Assembly: GCA_902510475.1 (NCBI GenBank)
Contig: CABXCC010000012.1
Span: 1-39,082 of the forward strand
DNA length: 39,082 nt
Source of the DNA: an uncultured Bacteroidota bacterium
GTDB taxonomy: Bacteria > Bacteroidota > Bacteroidia > Flavobacteriales > Flavobacteriaceae
Reading direction: 5' to 3'
A program made the position numbers and the translations under genes. Below are positions 15,229-23,983 of the stretch, piece after piece (positions within the stretch are counted from its first letter, which is position 1; every line of letters starts with the position of its first letter). The notes beneath the pieces were generated by a model. That model saw only the letters and a list, made by a program, of their open reading frames with translations, was not told where the DNA came from and ran no database searches.

Positions 15229-16746
15229 ATGAAGAATAATAAGGTATTATTAATGATTCTTGATGGCTGGGGGAAGTCAATTAACCCTGAGGTTTCAGCA
15301 ATTGATAAAGCAAAAACCCCCTTTATTGATGAGTTATATGAAAAATATCCAAATGCCAATCTAAAAACATTTGGTGAAGAAGTAGGTCTTCCAAAAAACC
15401 AAATGGGTAATAGTGAGGTTGGTCACTTGAATCTTGGTGCTGGAAGAATTGTTTATCAAGAACTCTCAAGAATAAACATGTCTATAAAAAATAGAGAACT
15501 AGAATCAAATAATACTTTAACTGAAGCATTTAATTATGCTAAAAAAAATAAAAAAAAAATACATCTAATTGGCCTAATTAGTAATGGAGGCGTACATTCC
15601 CATTACAGTCACCTGTGTGAATTAATCAGAATCTCTAACAATTATGAAAGTAATATTTTTATTCACGGATTCACTGATGGAAGAGATGTTGATCCAAAAG
15701 CTTCATTAACAGATTTAGAAAATTTAGAAGAGTATATTTCAGATAAAAACTGTGAAATTGCATCCATCATCGGAAGATATTATTCAATGGACAGAGACAA
15801 CAGATGGGGCAGGACAAAATTAGCATATGATTTGATTTGTAAAGGGCAAGGAAAACAAACAACTAACTTTATTTCTGAAATTAAAAATTCACATAAGGAG
15901 AATTGCACAGACGAATTTTTAAAACCAATGGTTAAAGTAGATGATAATGGAAATCCGATTGGTAATATCAATAAAAATGACGTTGTAGTTTTCTTTAATT
16001 TTAGAACTGATCGTGGAAGACAGCTTACAAAAGCAATGACTCAAGATGGTTTTAATGAATTTGAAACTGAAAATCATAATTATCATTTTGTTACGATGAC
16101 TAATTATGATAACTCATTTAAAAATATTGAAGTGGTTTTTGAAAACGAAAACTTAAAAAATACTTTAGGCGAGGTATTAGAGAAAAATAATAAATTCCAA
16201 CTCAGAATAGCAGAAACCGAAAAATACCCACACGTAACATTTTTCTTTTCAGGAGGAAGAGAGGAGCCATTTAAAAATGAAAAAAGAATTCTAAAAGAAT
16301 CGCCCAAGGTTGCAACCTATGATTTAAAGCCTGAAATGAGTGCTTATGAGATTACTGATGCATTAGTTGAAGAGCTTAATGACGGAACTAATGATTTTAT
16401 CTGTCTCAATTATGCTAATGGAGACATGGTTGGTCACACAGGCAGTTTTAGTGCAGCTATAAAAGCATGTGAGGATATTGATATTTGTGTGAAAAGAACA
16501 ATAGAATGCTCTATAGAGAATAATTATACAATAATATTAATTGCTGACCATGGAAATTGCGATATGATGAAAAACTCTGATGGAACACCTAACACTGCAC
16601 ATACGATGAATTTAGTCCCAATAATCCTGATTAACTCAAGTTTTCATAAAATAAATGATGGAAAGCTTGCTGATATTGCTCCTACAATTTTAAAAATAAT
16701 GGAAATAAATTGTCCAGCGGAAATGACGGGGAAATCATTATTATAA
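15229..16746 (+). CDS. gpmI: 2,3-bisphosphoglycerate-independent phosphoglycerate mutase
   Basis: Interconverts 3- and 2-phosphoglycerate in glycolysis and gluconeogenesis, using two Mn2+ ions. The length of 505 residues is normal. Key features are MILDGWG (first metal Asp12), the phosphoserine in MGNSEVGHLNLG (Ser62), GFTDGRDVDP, FNFRTDRGRQ, and the C-terminal metal motifs GDMVGHTG, IADHGNCDMM and NTAHT. No cofactor-dependent mutase is in view, so this is probably the sole enzyme for the step here. It leads a unit with map (seven bases on). Confidence 0.97.
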   Translation: MKNNKVLLMILDGWGKSINPEVSAIDKAKTPFIDELYEKYPNANLKTFGEEVGLPKNQMGNSEVGHLNLGAGRIVYQELSRINMSIKNRELESNNTLTEAFNYAKKNKKKIHLIGLISNGGVHSHYSHLCELIRISNNYESNIFIHGFTDGRDVDPKASLTDLENLEEYISDKNCEIASIIGRYYSMDRDNRWGRTKLAYDLICKGQGKQTTNFISEIKNSHKENCTDEFLKPMVKVDDNGNPIGNINKNDVVVFFNFRTDRGRQLTKAMTQDGFNEFETENHNYHFVTMTNYDNSFKNIEVVFENENLKNTLGEVLEKNNKFQLRIAETEKYPHVTFFFSGGREEPFKNEKRILKESPKVATYDLKPEMSAYEITDALVEELNDGTNDFICLNYANGDMVGHTGSFSAAIKACEDIDICVKRTIECSIENNYTIILIADHGNCDMMKNSDGTPNTAHTMNLVPIILINSSFHKINDGKLADIAPTILKIMEINCPAEMTGKSLL

Positions 16747-16753
16747 ATAAAGT

Positions 16754-17563
16754 ATGCAAAAATCACTAGAGGAAATAGAATTAATAAGAGAGAGTGCATT
16801 ACTTGTATCAAAGACACTAGGATTAATTGCAAAAGAAATTAAAGATGGAGTAACTACATTACATTTAGATAAATTAGCAGAAGAATTTATAAGGTCTAAT
16901 GATGCATTACCTGGATTTTTAGGATTATATGATTTTCCAAACACACTATGTACAAGTCCGAACTCACAGGTGGTTCATGGGATTCCAAATGATGTTCCGT
17001 TAAAAAATGGAGATATAATTTCTATTGATTGCGGAGTGCTTAAAAACGGTTTCTACGGGGATCATGCATACACTTTTTGTGTTGGGGAAGTTGATGATGA
17101 AATTAAAAAACTTCTAAGAATTTCTAAAGAGTCACTTTATAAAGGAATTTCAGAATTTAAATCGGGAAATCGAGTTGGAGATGTAGGTTTTACTATTCAG
17201 GATTATTGTGAAAAACATGGTTATGGAGTTGTTAGAGAATTAATTGGTCATGGAATAGGTAAAATCATGCATGAAAAACCTGAGATGCCAAATTACGGAA
17301 GAAGAGGAACAGGTAAAAAGTTCAAAGAAGGTATGGTGGTTGCAATTGAACCCATGATTAATATGGGAACCCACAAAATTATACAACACAGTGACGGATG
17401 GACCATCACAACTAAGGATAACCTTGCAAGTGCTCACTTTGAACATAATATTGCGATAATAAACGGTAAGCCAGAAATACTTTCAACATTCAACTATATA
17501 TATGAATCTTTAAATATATCTTCAAATGAAGAAAAGGGATTTCATAATTATTTCAAATTATGA
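16754..17563 (+). CDS. map: Type I methionine aminopeptidase
   Basis: Removes the initiator methionine from new proteins. All five metal ligands are present: Asp92, Asp103, His166, Glu199 and Glu230, in SIDCGVLKNGFYGD, LIGHGIG, AIEPM and HFEHN. The substrate-pocket histidine is in VVHGIPND. The 269-residue length is normal, with no N-terminal zinc-finger extension. Follows gpmI by seven bases and overlaps the next methyltransferase by four (ATGA), which suggests coupled translation. Confidence 0.96.
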   Translation: MQKSLEEIELIRESALLVSKTLGLIAKEIKDGVTTLHLDKLAEEFIRSNDALPGFLGLYDFPNTLCTSPNSQVVHGIPNDVPLKNGDIISIDCGVLKNGFYGDHAYTFCVGEVDDEIKKLLRISKESLYKGISEFKSGNRVGDVGFTIQDYCEKHGYGVVRELIGHGIGKIMHEKPEMPNYGRRGTGKKFKEGMVVAIEPMINMGTHKIIQHSDGWTITTKDNLASAHFEHNIAIINGKPEILSTFNYIYESLNISSNEEKGFHNYFKL

Positions 17564-18324
17564 GACGCTTGGTAAAACTTATTCTAAATTATATTCCAAG
17601 AACAATATTAACTAGGCTTAGTTTTATTTTAAAACCGCTGATAAGAATCTATTTGTATGGTTATAAATATACGGATCCAATTGATGGGTCAAGTTTTAGA
17701 AAATTTCTTCCTTATGGTTACAATAATGTTAGAAAAAATGCTTTATCTCCGTCAACATTTTCATTAGAAAGACATAGATTATTGTGGCTCTATCTAAAGA
17801 ATGAAACACCCTTTTTTAAAAAGAAGTTAAAAGTTCTTCATTTTGCTCCAGAAGCAGCATATTATTCAAAATTTAAAAATCTAACTAATTTAATTTATCA
17901 CACAACTGACATCAACTCTCCACTGGCAACAATTAAAGCCGATATATGTGACCTACCAATGAAAGATAACAGCTATGACTTTATTCTTTGCAATCACGTT
18001 TTAGAGCATATAATTGATGATAAAAAAGCTATGAAAGAACTCTACAGGGTTTTAAAAAAAGGGGGGATTGGTATTTTTCAGGTTCCTCTAGACGAAAATA
18101 GAAAAAAAACATACGAAGATTCCTCAATTGTGACGCCAAATGAAAGGAATAAGGCATTTGGTCAGTATGATCACGTTAGAATTTATGGAATGGATTTTTT
18201 TGACAGACTGTCTGAGGCCGGTTTTAGAGTTGAAAAATGCAATTACACATCACAATTATCAAAAGAGGAAATAGAAAAATTTCGTCTTCCAAATAATGAG
18301 ATTATCCCGGTTTGCTATAAATAA
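17560..18324 (+). CDS. Class I SAM-dependent methyltransferase (Methyltransf_11 type)
   Basis: A 254-residue protein. The basic, hydrophobic N-terminus (about 1-30) could lie on a membrane. The SAM-binding region is atypical in motif I (VLHFAPEAAYYSKF, about 99-112, in place of a GxGxG loop). It then follows the family: TDINSP, ADICDLPMKDNSYDFILCNHVLEHI and LYRVLKKGGIGIFQVP. The first part (ACTDPIDGSSF-like zinc-site region: YTDPIDGSSFRKFLPYG) lacks the cysteines some relatives have there. Substrate unknown. The four-base overlap with map is a pairing I recall in other flavobacteria. Its stop touches the end of apbE. Confidence 0.82.
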   Translation: MRRLVKLILNYIPRTILTRLSFILKPLIRIYLYGYKYTDPIDGSSFRKFLPYGYNNVRKNALSPSTFSLERHRLLWLYLKNETPFFKKKLKVLHFAPEAAYYSKFKNLTNLIYHTTDINSPLATIKADICDLPMKDNSYDFILCNHVLEHIIDDKKAMKELYRVLKKGGIGIFQVPLDENRKKTYEDSSIVTPNERNKAFGQYDHVRIYGMDFFDRLSEAGFRVEKCNYTSQLSKEEIEKFRLPNNEIIPVCYK

Positions 18325-19305
18325 TTAATTGTAAAAATTATTTAAAATTAATTCTTCAAGCTCATTTTTATCATTTTCAAATATAACAAGTGATGAAATA
18401 TTATTATTAAAACTAAAAAACTCTTTAATTTCTTCAATATTCATCGAATGAATAGCGGTTGCATAAGCATCTGCCTCAATACAGGATGATGCTTTTACCG
18501 TTACACTTAAAATATTTGTTTTAGTCGGATATCCTGTCAGGGGATTAATGATATGGGCAAATCTATTTCCCATTGAATCAATTTTAAATTTTCTGTAAGT
18601 TCCAGACGAGGCTAAGGATATATTATTTAATTCTAAAGAGCTATAATTACTCCTATCCCCATCAAATCTAGGCATATCAATAGCAACTAACCATGGCTTA
18701 TTTTTATGGATATTTATTCCTGAACTATTTATTTCTCCACCAATTTCAACCAGAAAATTATCGATTTGTTTATTTTTTAAAAATTCAGCAACTTCATCTA
18801 CTGCATAGCCTTTGGCAATTGCATTAAAATCAATATATGAATCCATGGGTCTACTAAGTTTATCGCCAATAATTTCAAATCTGTTAAATCCTGTTTTTGA
18901 TAATAAATAAGTGAATTGATCATTAGGGTTTATTTTTAAATCAGGAACAAATTTTTCTGGACCAAATCCCCAATAATTAACAAGTAAACCAATAGAAGGG
19001 TCAAATCTACCACCAGTTATCTCATATATCTTTTTTGAAAAACTGAAAACATTTTTAAAATGATCATCAAGTTGAACAGAATTATTATTGTTCACTCTAG
19101 AAATTATAGAGGTTTTCTTGTAGGTGGACATTGACATGTCAATTTCTTTGAAAATATTAACAATCTCATTAGAATAATTTGAATTTCCAGAACTGTAAAA
19201 TTGGATGTTATATGAGGTGCCAAAAATAAGCCCTGATAGAGAGGTTTTTTTTAATTCACTACAAGAAAAAAAAGTAATAAAAACAAGAATTAAATAATTT
19301 TTCAT
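18325..19305 (-). CDS. apbE: FAD:protein FMN transferase, lipoprotein
   Basis: Transfers FMN from FAD onto a threonine of target proteins outside the cytoplasm, here most likely NqrB and NqrC encoded just upstream. The 326-residue protein starts with a lipoprotein-like signal ending at Cys15 (FITFFSC). Family motifs are DFNAIAKGYAVDEV, LVEIGGEI, HIINPLTGYPT and the Mg2+-site ADAYATAI. It follows nqrF by 32 bases. Because a TAAATTTG box overlaps the nqrF stop, it could also be transcribed on its own. Function is well supported by both family and context. Confidence 0.93.
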   Translation of the reverse strand: MKNYLILVFITFFSCSELKKTSLSGLIFGTSYNIQFYSSGNSNYSNEIVNIFKEIDMSMSTYKKTSIISRVNNNNSVQLDDHFKNVFSFSKKIYEITGGRFDPSIGLLVNYWGFGPEKFVPDLKINPNDQFTYLLSKTGFNRFEIIGDKLSRPMDSYIDFNAIAKGYAVDEVAEFLKNKQIDNFLVEIGGEINSSGINIHKNKPWLVAIDMPRFDGDRSNYSSLELNNISLASSGTYRKFKIDSMGNRFAHIINPLTGYPTKTNILSVTVKASSCIEADAYATAIHSMNIEEIKEFFSFNNNISSLVIFENDKNELEELILNNFYN

Positions 19306-19332
19306 GAAAAAGATTGAAATAAATTTAAGTTA

Positions 19333-19340
19333 CAAATTTA
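19333..19340 (-). promoter_or_regulatory. Possible apbE promoter overlapping the nqrF stop codon
   Basis: The minus strand reads TAAATTTG across the nqrF stop (TAA at 19340-19338), an exact match to TAnnTTTG, 28 bases before the apbE ATG. No TTG is found at the right -33 distance, so it may be a chance match. Confidence 0.3.
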
Positions 19341-20645
19341 TCCCCCAAAATCATCAAAACGGATATTTTCATCGGGAATACCAAAGTCTTCCCCCATTTT
19401 TTGGACAGCCTGATTCATTAATGGTGGACCACAAAAATATAATTCTATGTCTTCTGGAGACTCATGGAATTTCAAATAATTTTCAATAACACAATTATGT
19501 ATAAATCCTAAAAAACCATCCCCGTCAGAATCTAAATCTTCTTTAACCTTCCAATTATCTTCGGGCAATGGATCCGATAAGGCAACATAAAATTTGAAAT
19601 TTGAAAAGTCTTTTTCTAACTTATAAAAATGGTCTAAATAAAATAACTCTTTTCTAGATCTTCCCCCATACCAAAAAGTAATTTTTCTCCCAGTCTGTAA
19701 TGTTCTGAACAAATGATACAAATGAGATCTCATTGGTGCCATTCCTGCTCCACCACCAACATATAACATTTCTGCGTCAGATTCGTTTATAAAAAACTCT
19801 CCATAGGGTCCTGAAATAGTTACTTTATCACCTGGTTTTCGAGAAAATATATATGATGATGCAATTCCTGGATTTATATCCATCCAATTATTTTTTTCTC
19901 TGTCCCATGGTGGAGTAGCTATTCTTACATTTAACATTATTTCTCTTCCCTCCGCAGGGTATGATGCCATAGAATAAGCTCTTTCAACCGTTTCTGGATT
20001 TTTCATAACTAAAGGCCAGATATTAAATTTATCCCATTCAGAGTTAAACTTATCCGCTGAGTCGTGTTCTTCGGGATGAGCTGTGATATCCATATCCTTA
20101 AAATTAACTTCAGTATCAGGAATATCAATTTGAATATATCCACCAGCTTTATAATCCATTTCTTCAGGAATTTTTACTACAAACTCCTTAATAAAGGATG
20201 CTACATTATAATTACTTACAACCGTTGCCTCCCATTTTTTAATTCCAAATACCTCCTCGGGTATGCTAATATCCATGTCTTGCTTTACTTTAACTTGACA
20301 AGCTAGTCTCGCACCAGACTTCAATTCTTTTCTGGTAAAATGAGGAGTTTCTGTTGGCAGAGCCTCACCTCCACCTGAATTAACATGACATTCACATTGA
20401 ATACAGGTACCACCTCCACCACAAGCAGAGGGTAAAAATATTTTTTGGGCACTTAAAGTTGTAAGAAGAGTATCACCTGATGCAACCTCAATTTCTTTTT
20501 CTCCATTAATTTTAATTTTAACAGGTCCTGAAGGAGCTAGTTTTTCCTTGACAAAGAGTAGTAAAAGAATTAATAACAAAGAAACTACTAGTAGTATTCC
20601 TACGACTAATAAAATAGACTGAGTTATGGATGTAGCTAAAATCAT
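19338..20645 (-). CDS. nqrF: Na+-NQR subunit F (NADH dehydrogenase subunit)
   Basis: Entry point for electrons: oxidises NADH and passes electrons through FAD and a 2Fe-2S centre. The 435-residue protein has one N-terminal membrane helix (about 8-32). A plant-type ferredoxin domain follows with Cys75, Cys81, Cys84 and Cys116. The FAD domain contains RAYSMASYP, and the NAD-binding domain has [15 protein letters not shown] and FCGPP. The order of domains matches NqrF. Last of the six nqr genes, two bases after nqrE. Confidence 0.97.
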   Translation of the reverse strand: MILATSITQSILLVVGILLVVSLLLILLLLFVKEKLAPSGPVKIKINGEKEIEVASGDTLLTTLSAQKIFLPSACGGGGTCIQCECHVNSGGGEALPTETPHFTRKELKSGARLACQVKVKQDMDISIPEEVFGIKKWEATVVSNYNVASFIKEFVVKIPEEMDYKAGGYIQIDIPDTEVNFKDMDITAHPEEHDSADKFNSEWDKFNIWPLVMKNPETVERAYSMASYPAEGREIMLNVRIATPPWDREKNNWMDINPGIASSYIFSRKPGDKVTISGPYGEFFINESDAEMLYVGGGAGMAPMRSHLYHLFRTLQTGRKITFWYGGRSRKELFYLDHFYKLEKDFSNFKFYVALSDPLPEDNWKVKEDLDSDGDGFLGFIHNCVIENYLKFHESPEDIELYFCGPPLMNQAVQKMGEDFGIPDENIRFDDFGG

Positions 20646-20647
20646 AA

Positions 20648-21370
20648 TTAATTTAAATCAATGTTGCTGTAAACAATATTATCATTGTCCTCAATTTTAA
20701 TATTTTTTGAAATTTCTTCATTTTCATTTTCAAGATTTGACGGGGCTTCATCACCTCCTGTTAACATTCCACCAAAACTCATAAAGCCAATGGCCATTAG
20801 GCCAGTTATGATAAATGTAATTCCGAGTCCTCTTAAGGGTCCAGGGATTGATGAATATCTAATTTTTTCTCTAATGGCAGCAATAGCTAATATTGCAAGA
20901 AAAAAACCAAAACCAGATCCAACACCATATGTAGTTGCCAATTGAATTGTTTCTATCTCTCTTGATTGCATAAAAAGAGAGCCTCCAAGAATTGCACAGT
21001 TAACAGCAATCAAGGGTAAAAATATCCCTAATGAATTATACAAAGAAGGAGAGAATTTTTCTACGATAATCTCAACTAATTGCACCATTGTCGCGATGGT
21101 AGCAATAAATAATATGAAAGAAAGAAAACTTAGGTTGTAATCTATTAAACTTGGGTGCAACCAAACAAGTGCACCATCTTGAAGAATATATTGATCAAGA
21201 AGCCAGTTTAATGGAACGGTAATAGCCAATACAAAGGTAACTGCTGCTCCTAATCCAATGGCAGTAGAAACTTTTTTTGAAACAGCTAAATATGAGCACA
21301 TTCCTAAAAATGTCGCAAATACCATATTGTCTATGAATACTGATTTAAAAAATAGTTCTATATGTTCCAT
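20648..21370 (-). CDS. nqrE: Na+-NQR subunit E, with acidic C-terminal extension
   Basis: Integral membrane subunit with six helices. Together with NqrD it holds the intramembrane iron centre: Cys25 ([10 protein letters not shown]) and Cys125 (VNCAILGG) are the expected ligands. At 240 residues it is longer than the ~200 typical of NqrE. The extra ~40 residues after the last helix ([11 protein letters not shown] onward) are rich in Asn, Glu, Asp and Ile. Its first base overlaps the last base of nqrD. Confidence 0.96.
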   Translation of the reverse strand: MEHIELFFKSVFIDNMVFATFLGMCSYLAVSKKVSTAIGLGAAVTFVLAITVPLNWLLDQYILQDGALVWLHPSLIDYNLSFLSFILFIATIATMVQLVEIIVEKFSPSLYNSLGIFLPLIAVNCAILGGSLFMQSREIETIQLATTYGVGSGFGFFLAILAIAAIREKIRYSSIPGPLRGLGITFIITGLMAIGFMSFGGMLTGGDEAPSNLENENEEISKNIKIEDNDNIVYSNIDLN

Positions 21371-22014
21371 TATTCTTCGATTAAATGTTTACTTCTAGCA
21401 CGTTGAACCCATATTATAATTCCAACAACAATTAGCGCCATTGGAGACAACAACATAAATCCATTATTTTCATAACCTAAAGAATACAGATAAGTTTTAT
21501 CAATCGGATCCCCTAAAACAGGAATTCCCCATAAAGTACCCGAGCCTAATAATTCTCTGAAAAATCCTACGATTATAAGGATAACTGCATATCCAAAAGC
21601 ATTGCCAATACCATCTAAAAAAGATCTCCAAAGGCCATTACCCAAAGCAAATGCCTCAAATCTTCCCATAATGATACAATTGGTAATGATTAGACCTATA
21701 AAAACAGACAAGGTTTTACTTAACTCATAGGCAAAGGCTTTGAGAACTAAATCAACAATTATTACAAGGGTTGCAATAACCGTTAATTGAACAATTATCC
21801 TGATTTTAGATGGCACAATATTTCTGATCATTGAAATAACTACATTTCCAACTCCCATTACAAATAAAACTGAAACAGACATGACAACCGATGCTTCTAA
21901 CTCTGCAGTAATTGCCAGGGCTGAACATATTCCTAAAACCTGAACGGTTATAGGGTTATTGTCAGATAATGGATCTGTTATAAGCTTAGTGTCTTTCTTA
22001 GATAAAAGTCCCAT
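21370..22014 (-). CDS. nqrD: Na+-NQR subunit D
   Basis: Membrane subunit of about six helices, 214 residues, homologous to NqrE and arranged with it in inverted topology. Cys30 (LGICSALAIT) and Cys113 (TNCIIMGRFEAFA) complete the four-cysteine iron site with NqrE. Directly abuts nqrC and overlaps nqrE by one base, consistent with tightly coupled translation of the complex. Confidence 0.96.
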   Translation of the reverse strand: MGLLSKKDTKLITDPLSDNNPITVQVLGICSALAITAELEASVVMSVSVLFVMGVGNVVISMIRNIVPSKIRIIVQLTVIATLVIIVDLVLKAFAYELSKTLSVFIGLIITNCIIMGRFEAFALGNGLWRSFLDGIGNAFGYAVILIIVGFFRELLGSGTLWGIPVLGDPIDKTYLYSLGYENNGFMLLSPMALIVVGIIIWVQRARSKHLIEE

Positions 22015-22767
22015 TTAGTTATTTTTAATATTATTAAAATATGATTGATATAAGCTTAAATCACTTCTGATCATAGCAGTAACACCATCACCAGTTATTG
22101 TAGAACCTGCTATAGCGTCAACTTCGTTATCGTATTTGTCAATATTTTTTGGATCTAGGTTTGTTTTTGAAACATTTACACCCTTAAAATTACCGTTTGA
22201 ATCTAACAAAGCCTCACCAATGAAATCATCCATAAAAAATCTTTGTTTAATGTTTGCTCCTAATCCAGGGGTTTCTGCTTTGTGGTCAAAATAAATTCCC
22301 TGAATAGTCATGTTCTCATCCAATGAAACATATGCCCATATAGCATCCCATAAACCTTTACCTCTAATTGGAGCGACATATAACATTTTTTCATCTTTTT
22401 CAGCAATGAAAAGTGGAAGTTTTCTGCTGTAATTTGGATCTTTAGCAAGAGCTTTTTCTTTTTTCACATCGATTAAATAAGCATTATCGTCTTCAATAAC
22501 ATTGTTGTTTTGAATATAAATTTGCTTAGTTATATATTTTTGGAACTCCTGTTCTGCCTTTTCAGCTGAAATAAAACTTACACTATTGCCTTCGTTTTCA
22601 TTAATACCTATCGCGTATAATATATTTTGCTGTTTTTCCAAAAGTTTATTTACTCTTATCTTGTCCTTAAGGGACGAGTCAACAGCTGCCAATAAAGTTC
22701 CAACTATAACTACAAGGCCTATAGCAAACATTAGTGTGTATGAATTCTTTTCAGTATTGATCGCCAT
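22015..22767 (-). CDS. nqrC: Na+-NQR subunit C (covalent FMN subunit)
   Basis: One N-terminal membrane helix (about 10-30) and a periplasmic FMN-binding domain, 250 residues. The flavin site is read as Thr223 in DAIAGSTITGDGV. The usual ApbE target motif is S-G-A-T; here it is A-G-S-T, so the two residues around the glycine differ. The conserved ETPGLGA segment is also present. It lies two bases after nqrB. Confidence 0.95.
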   Translation of the reverse strand: MAINTEKNSYTLMFAIGLVVIVGTLLAAVDSSLKDKIRVNKLLEKQQNILYAIGINENEGNSVSFISAEKAEQEFQKYITKQIYIQNNNVIEDDNAYLIDVKKEKALAKDPNYSRKLPLFIAEKDEKMLYVAPIRGKGLWDAIWAYVSLDENMTIQGIYFDHKAETPGLGANIKQRFFMDDFIGEALLDSNGNFKGVNVSKTNLDPKNIDKYDNEVDAIAGSTITGDGVTAMIRSDLSLYQSYFNNIKNN

Positions 22768-22769
22768 AT

Positions 22770-23981
22770 TTAAATATTTTTAATTTTTAGTCTATTTAAT
22801 CTCATCTTTACATTAGATTGAACAACAAAGTGGTCTATTGTTGGAGCAAAAACATTCATCAATAATATCGCTAGAAAAACGCCTTCTGGGTAGGCAGGAT
22901 TAAACACTCTTATCATTATAGAAATAAATCCTATCAGAAACCCATAAATCCATTTTCCTTTATTTGTTTGAGCGGCGGTGACAGGATCAGTAGCCATAAA
23001 TACAGCCCCAAATAAAATACTTCCTATCAGTAAATGTTGCCAATAAGGAACACTCATTAGCCCATAGAATTTACTGTACTGGTTAATTAATCCACTGTCA
23101 ACTACCCCGTTAAAAATTAGCCCCATAACCAAAGCACCAAGAAGAGTACTTACAATAATTCTCCAACTACCAATCTTACTAAAGATTAAAAATAGAGCAC
23201 CAAAGACAATTAATAATTTGGAAGTTTCTCCAACGGAACCTGGAATAAAACCATAAAACATGTCGGATAGAGAGTAAATAATATCTTGGTTTTGAGCATA
23301 GCTACCAAGTATTGTTTCACCAGAAATAGCTTCTGGTGTACCTGCTCTATTTACAGCGTCGTGGACCCAAACTTTGTCACCACTCATCCATGTGGGGTAA
23401 GCAAAAAACAAAAATGCTCTAATGGTCAAGGCTGGATTTAGAATATTCATTCCCGTTCCTCCAAAAACTTCTTTACCAATAACTACACCAAAAACAACAG
23501 ATACTGCTAGCATCCATAGAGGTAAGTCAACCGGTACAATTAGAGGAACAAGCATTCCAGTAACAAGATAACCCTCCTCAACTTCATGTCCTTTTATGAC
23601 AGCAAAAATAAATTCAACAATAAGTCCAACGGTATATGAAACGATTACCAGAGGTAAAACTTTCATCGATCCAATCATTAAATTATCAAATGTTAGGAAA
23701 TTTTCAAATAGAGATACTTGAGTTGAAATTCCATTGGCGGCATCGATTGCAATATTATACTGGTAACCAGCGTTAAAAATTCCAAAAATAAGACATGGAA
23801 CCAATGACATAATCACGGTATTCATGGTCCTTTTTAAATCATCTGCAACTTTTACATGAGTTCCAGAGGTGGTAATATCATTAGGGGTAAATAGAAATGT
23901 ATGAAATGCATTGAATGCAGGAGCCATTTTTTTACCCTTAAAGCTTTCTTTTATTTCGTGTAATTTTGACTTTATAGACAT
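22770..23981 (-). CDS. nqrB: Na+-NQR subunit B (Na+-translocating, covalent FMN)
   Basis: The large membrane subunit (403 residues, about ten helices) that binds riboflavin and FMN and forms the Na+ path. The FMN-attachment threonine is Thr223 in the sequence S-G-E-T (residues 220-223). The stretch FGGTGMNILNPALTIRAF after helix 4 is strongly family-like, as is the end region ATDPVTAAQTNKGKW. Follows nqrA by two bases. Confidence 0.96.
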   Translation of the reverse strand: MSIKSKLHEIKESFKGKKMAPAFNAFHTFLFTPNDITTSGTHVKVADDLKRTMNTVIMSLVPCLIFGIFNAGYQYNIAIDAANGISTQVSLFENFLTFDNLMIGSMKVLPLVIVSYTVGLIVEFIFAVIKGHEVEEGYLVTGMLVPLIVPVDLPLWMLAVSVVFGVVIGKEVFGGTGMNILNPALTIRAFLFFAYPTWMSGDKVWVHDAVNRAGTPEAISGETILGSYAQNQDIIYSLSDMFYGFIPGSVGETSKLLIVFGALFLIFSKIGSWRIIVSTLLGALVMGLIFNGVVDSGLINQYSKFYGLMSVPYWQHLLIGSILFGAVFMATDPVTAAQTNKGKWIYGFLIGFISIMIRVFNPAYPEGVFLAILLMNVFAPTIDHFVVQSNVKMRLNRLKIKNI

Positions 23982-23983
23982 AA

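Noticed and set aside
18319-18343. Possible bidirectional terminator between the methyltransferase and apbE (AAATAATT/AATTATTT stem)
   Set aside because: An eight-pair stem of only A and T is too weak, and similar matches are frequent in this composition.
20064-20306. Plus-strand ORF inside nqrF
   Set aside because: It is an antisense shadow of a well-supported gene with no recognisable domain or promoter.
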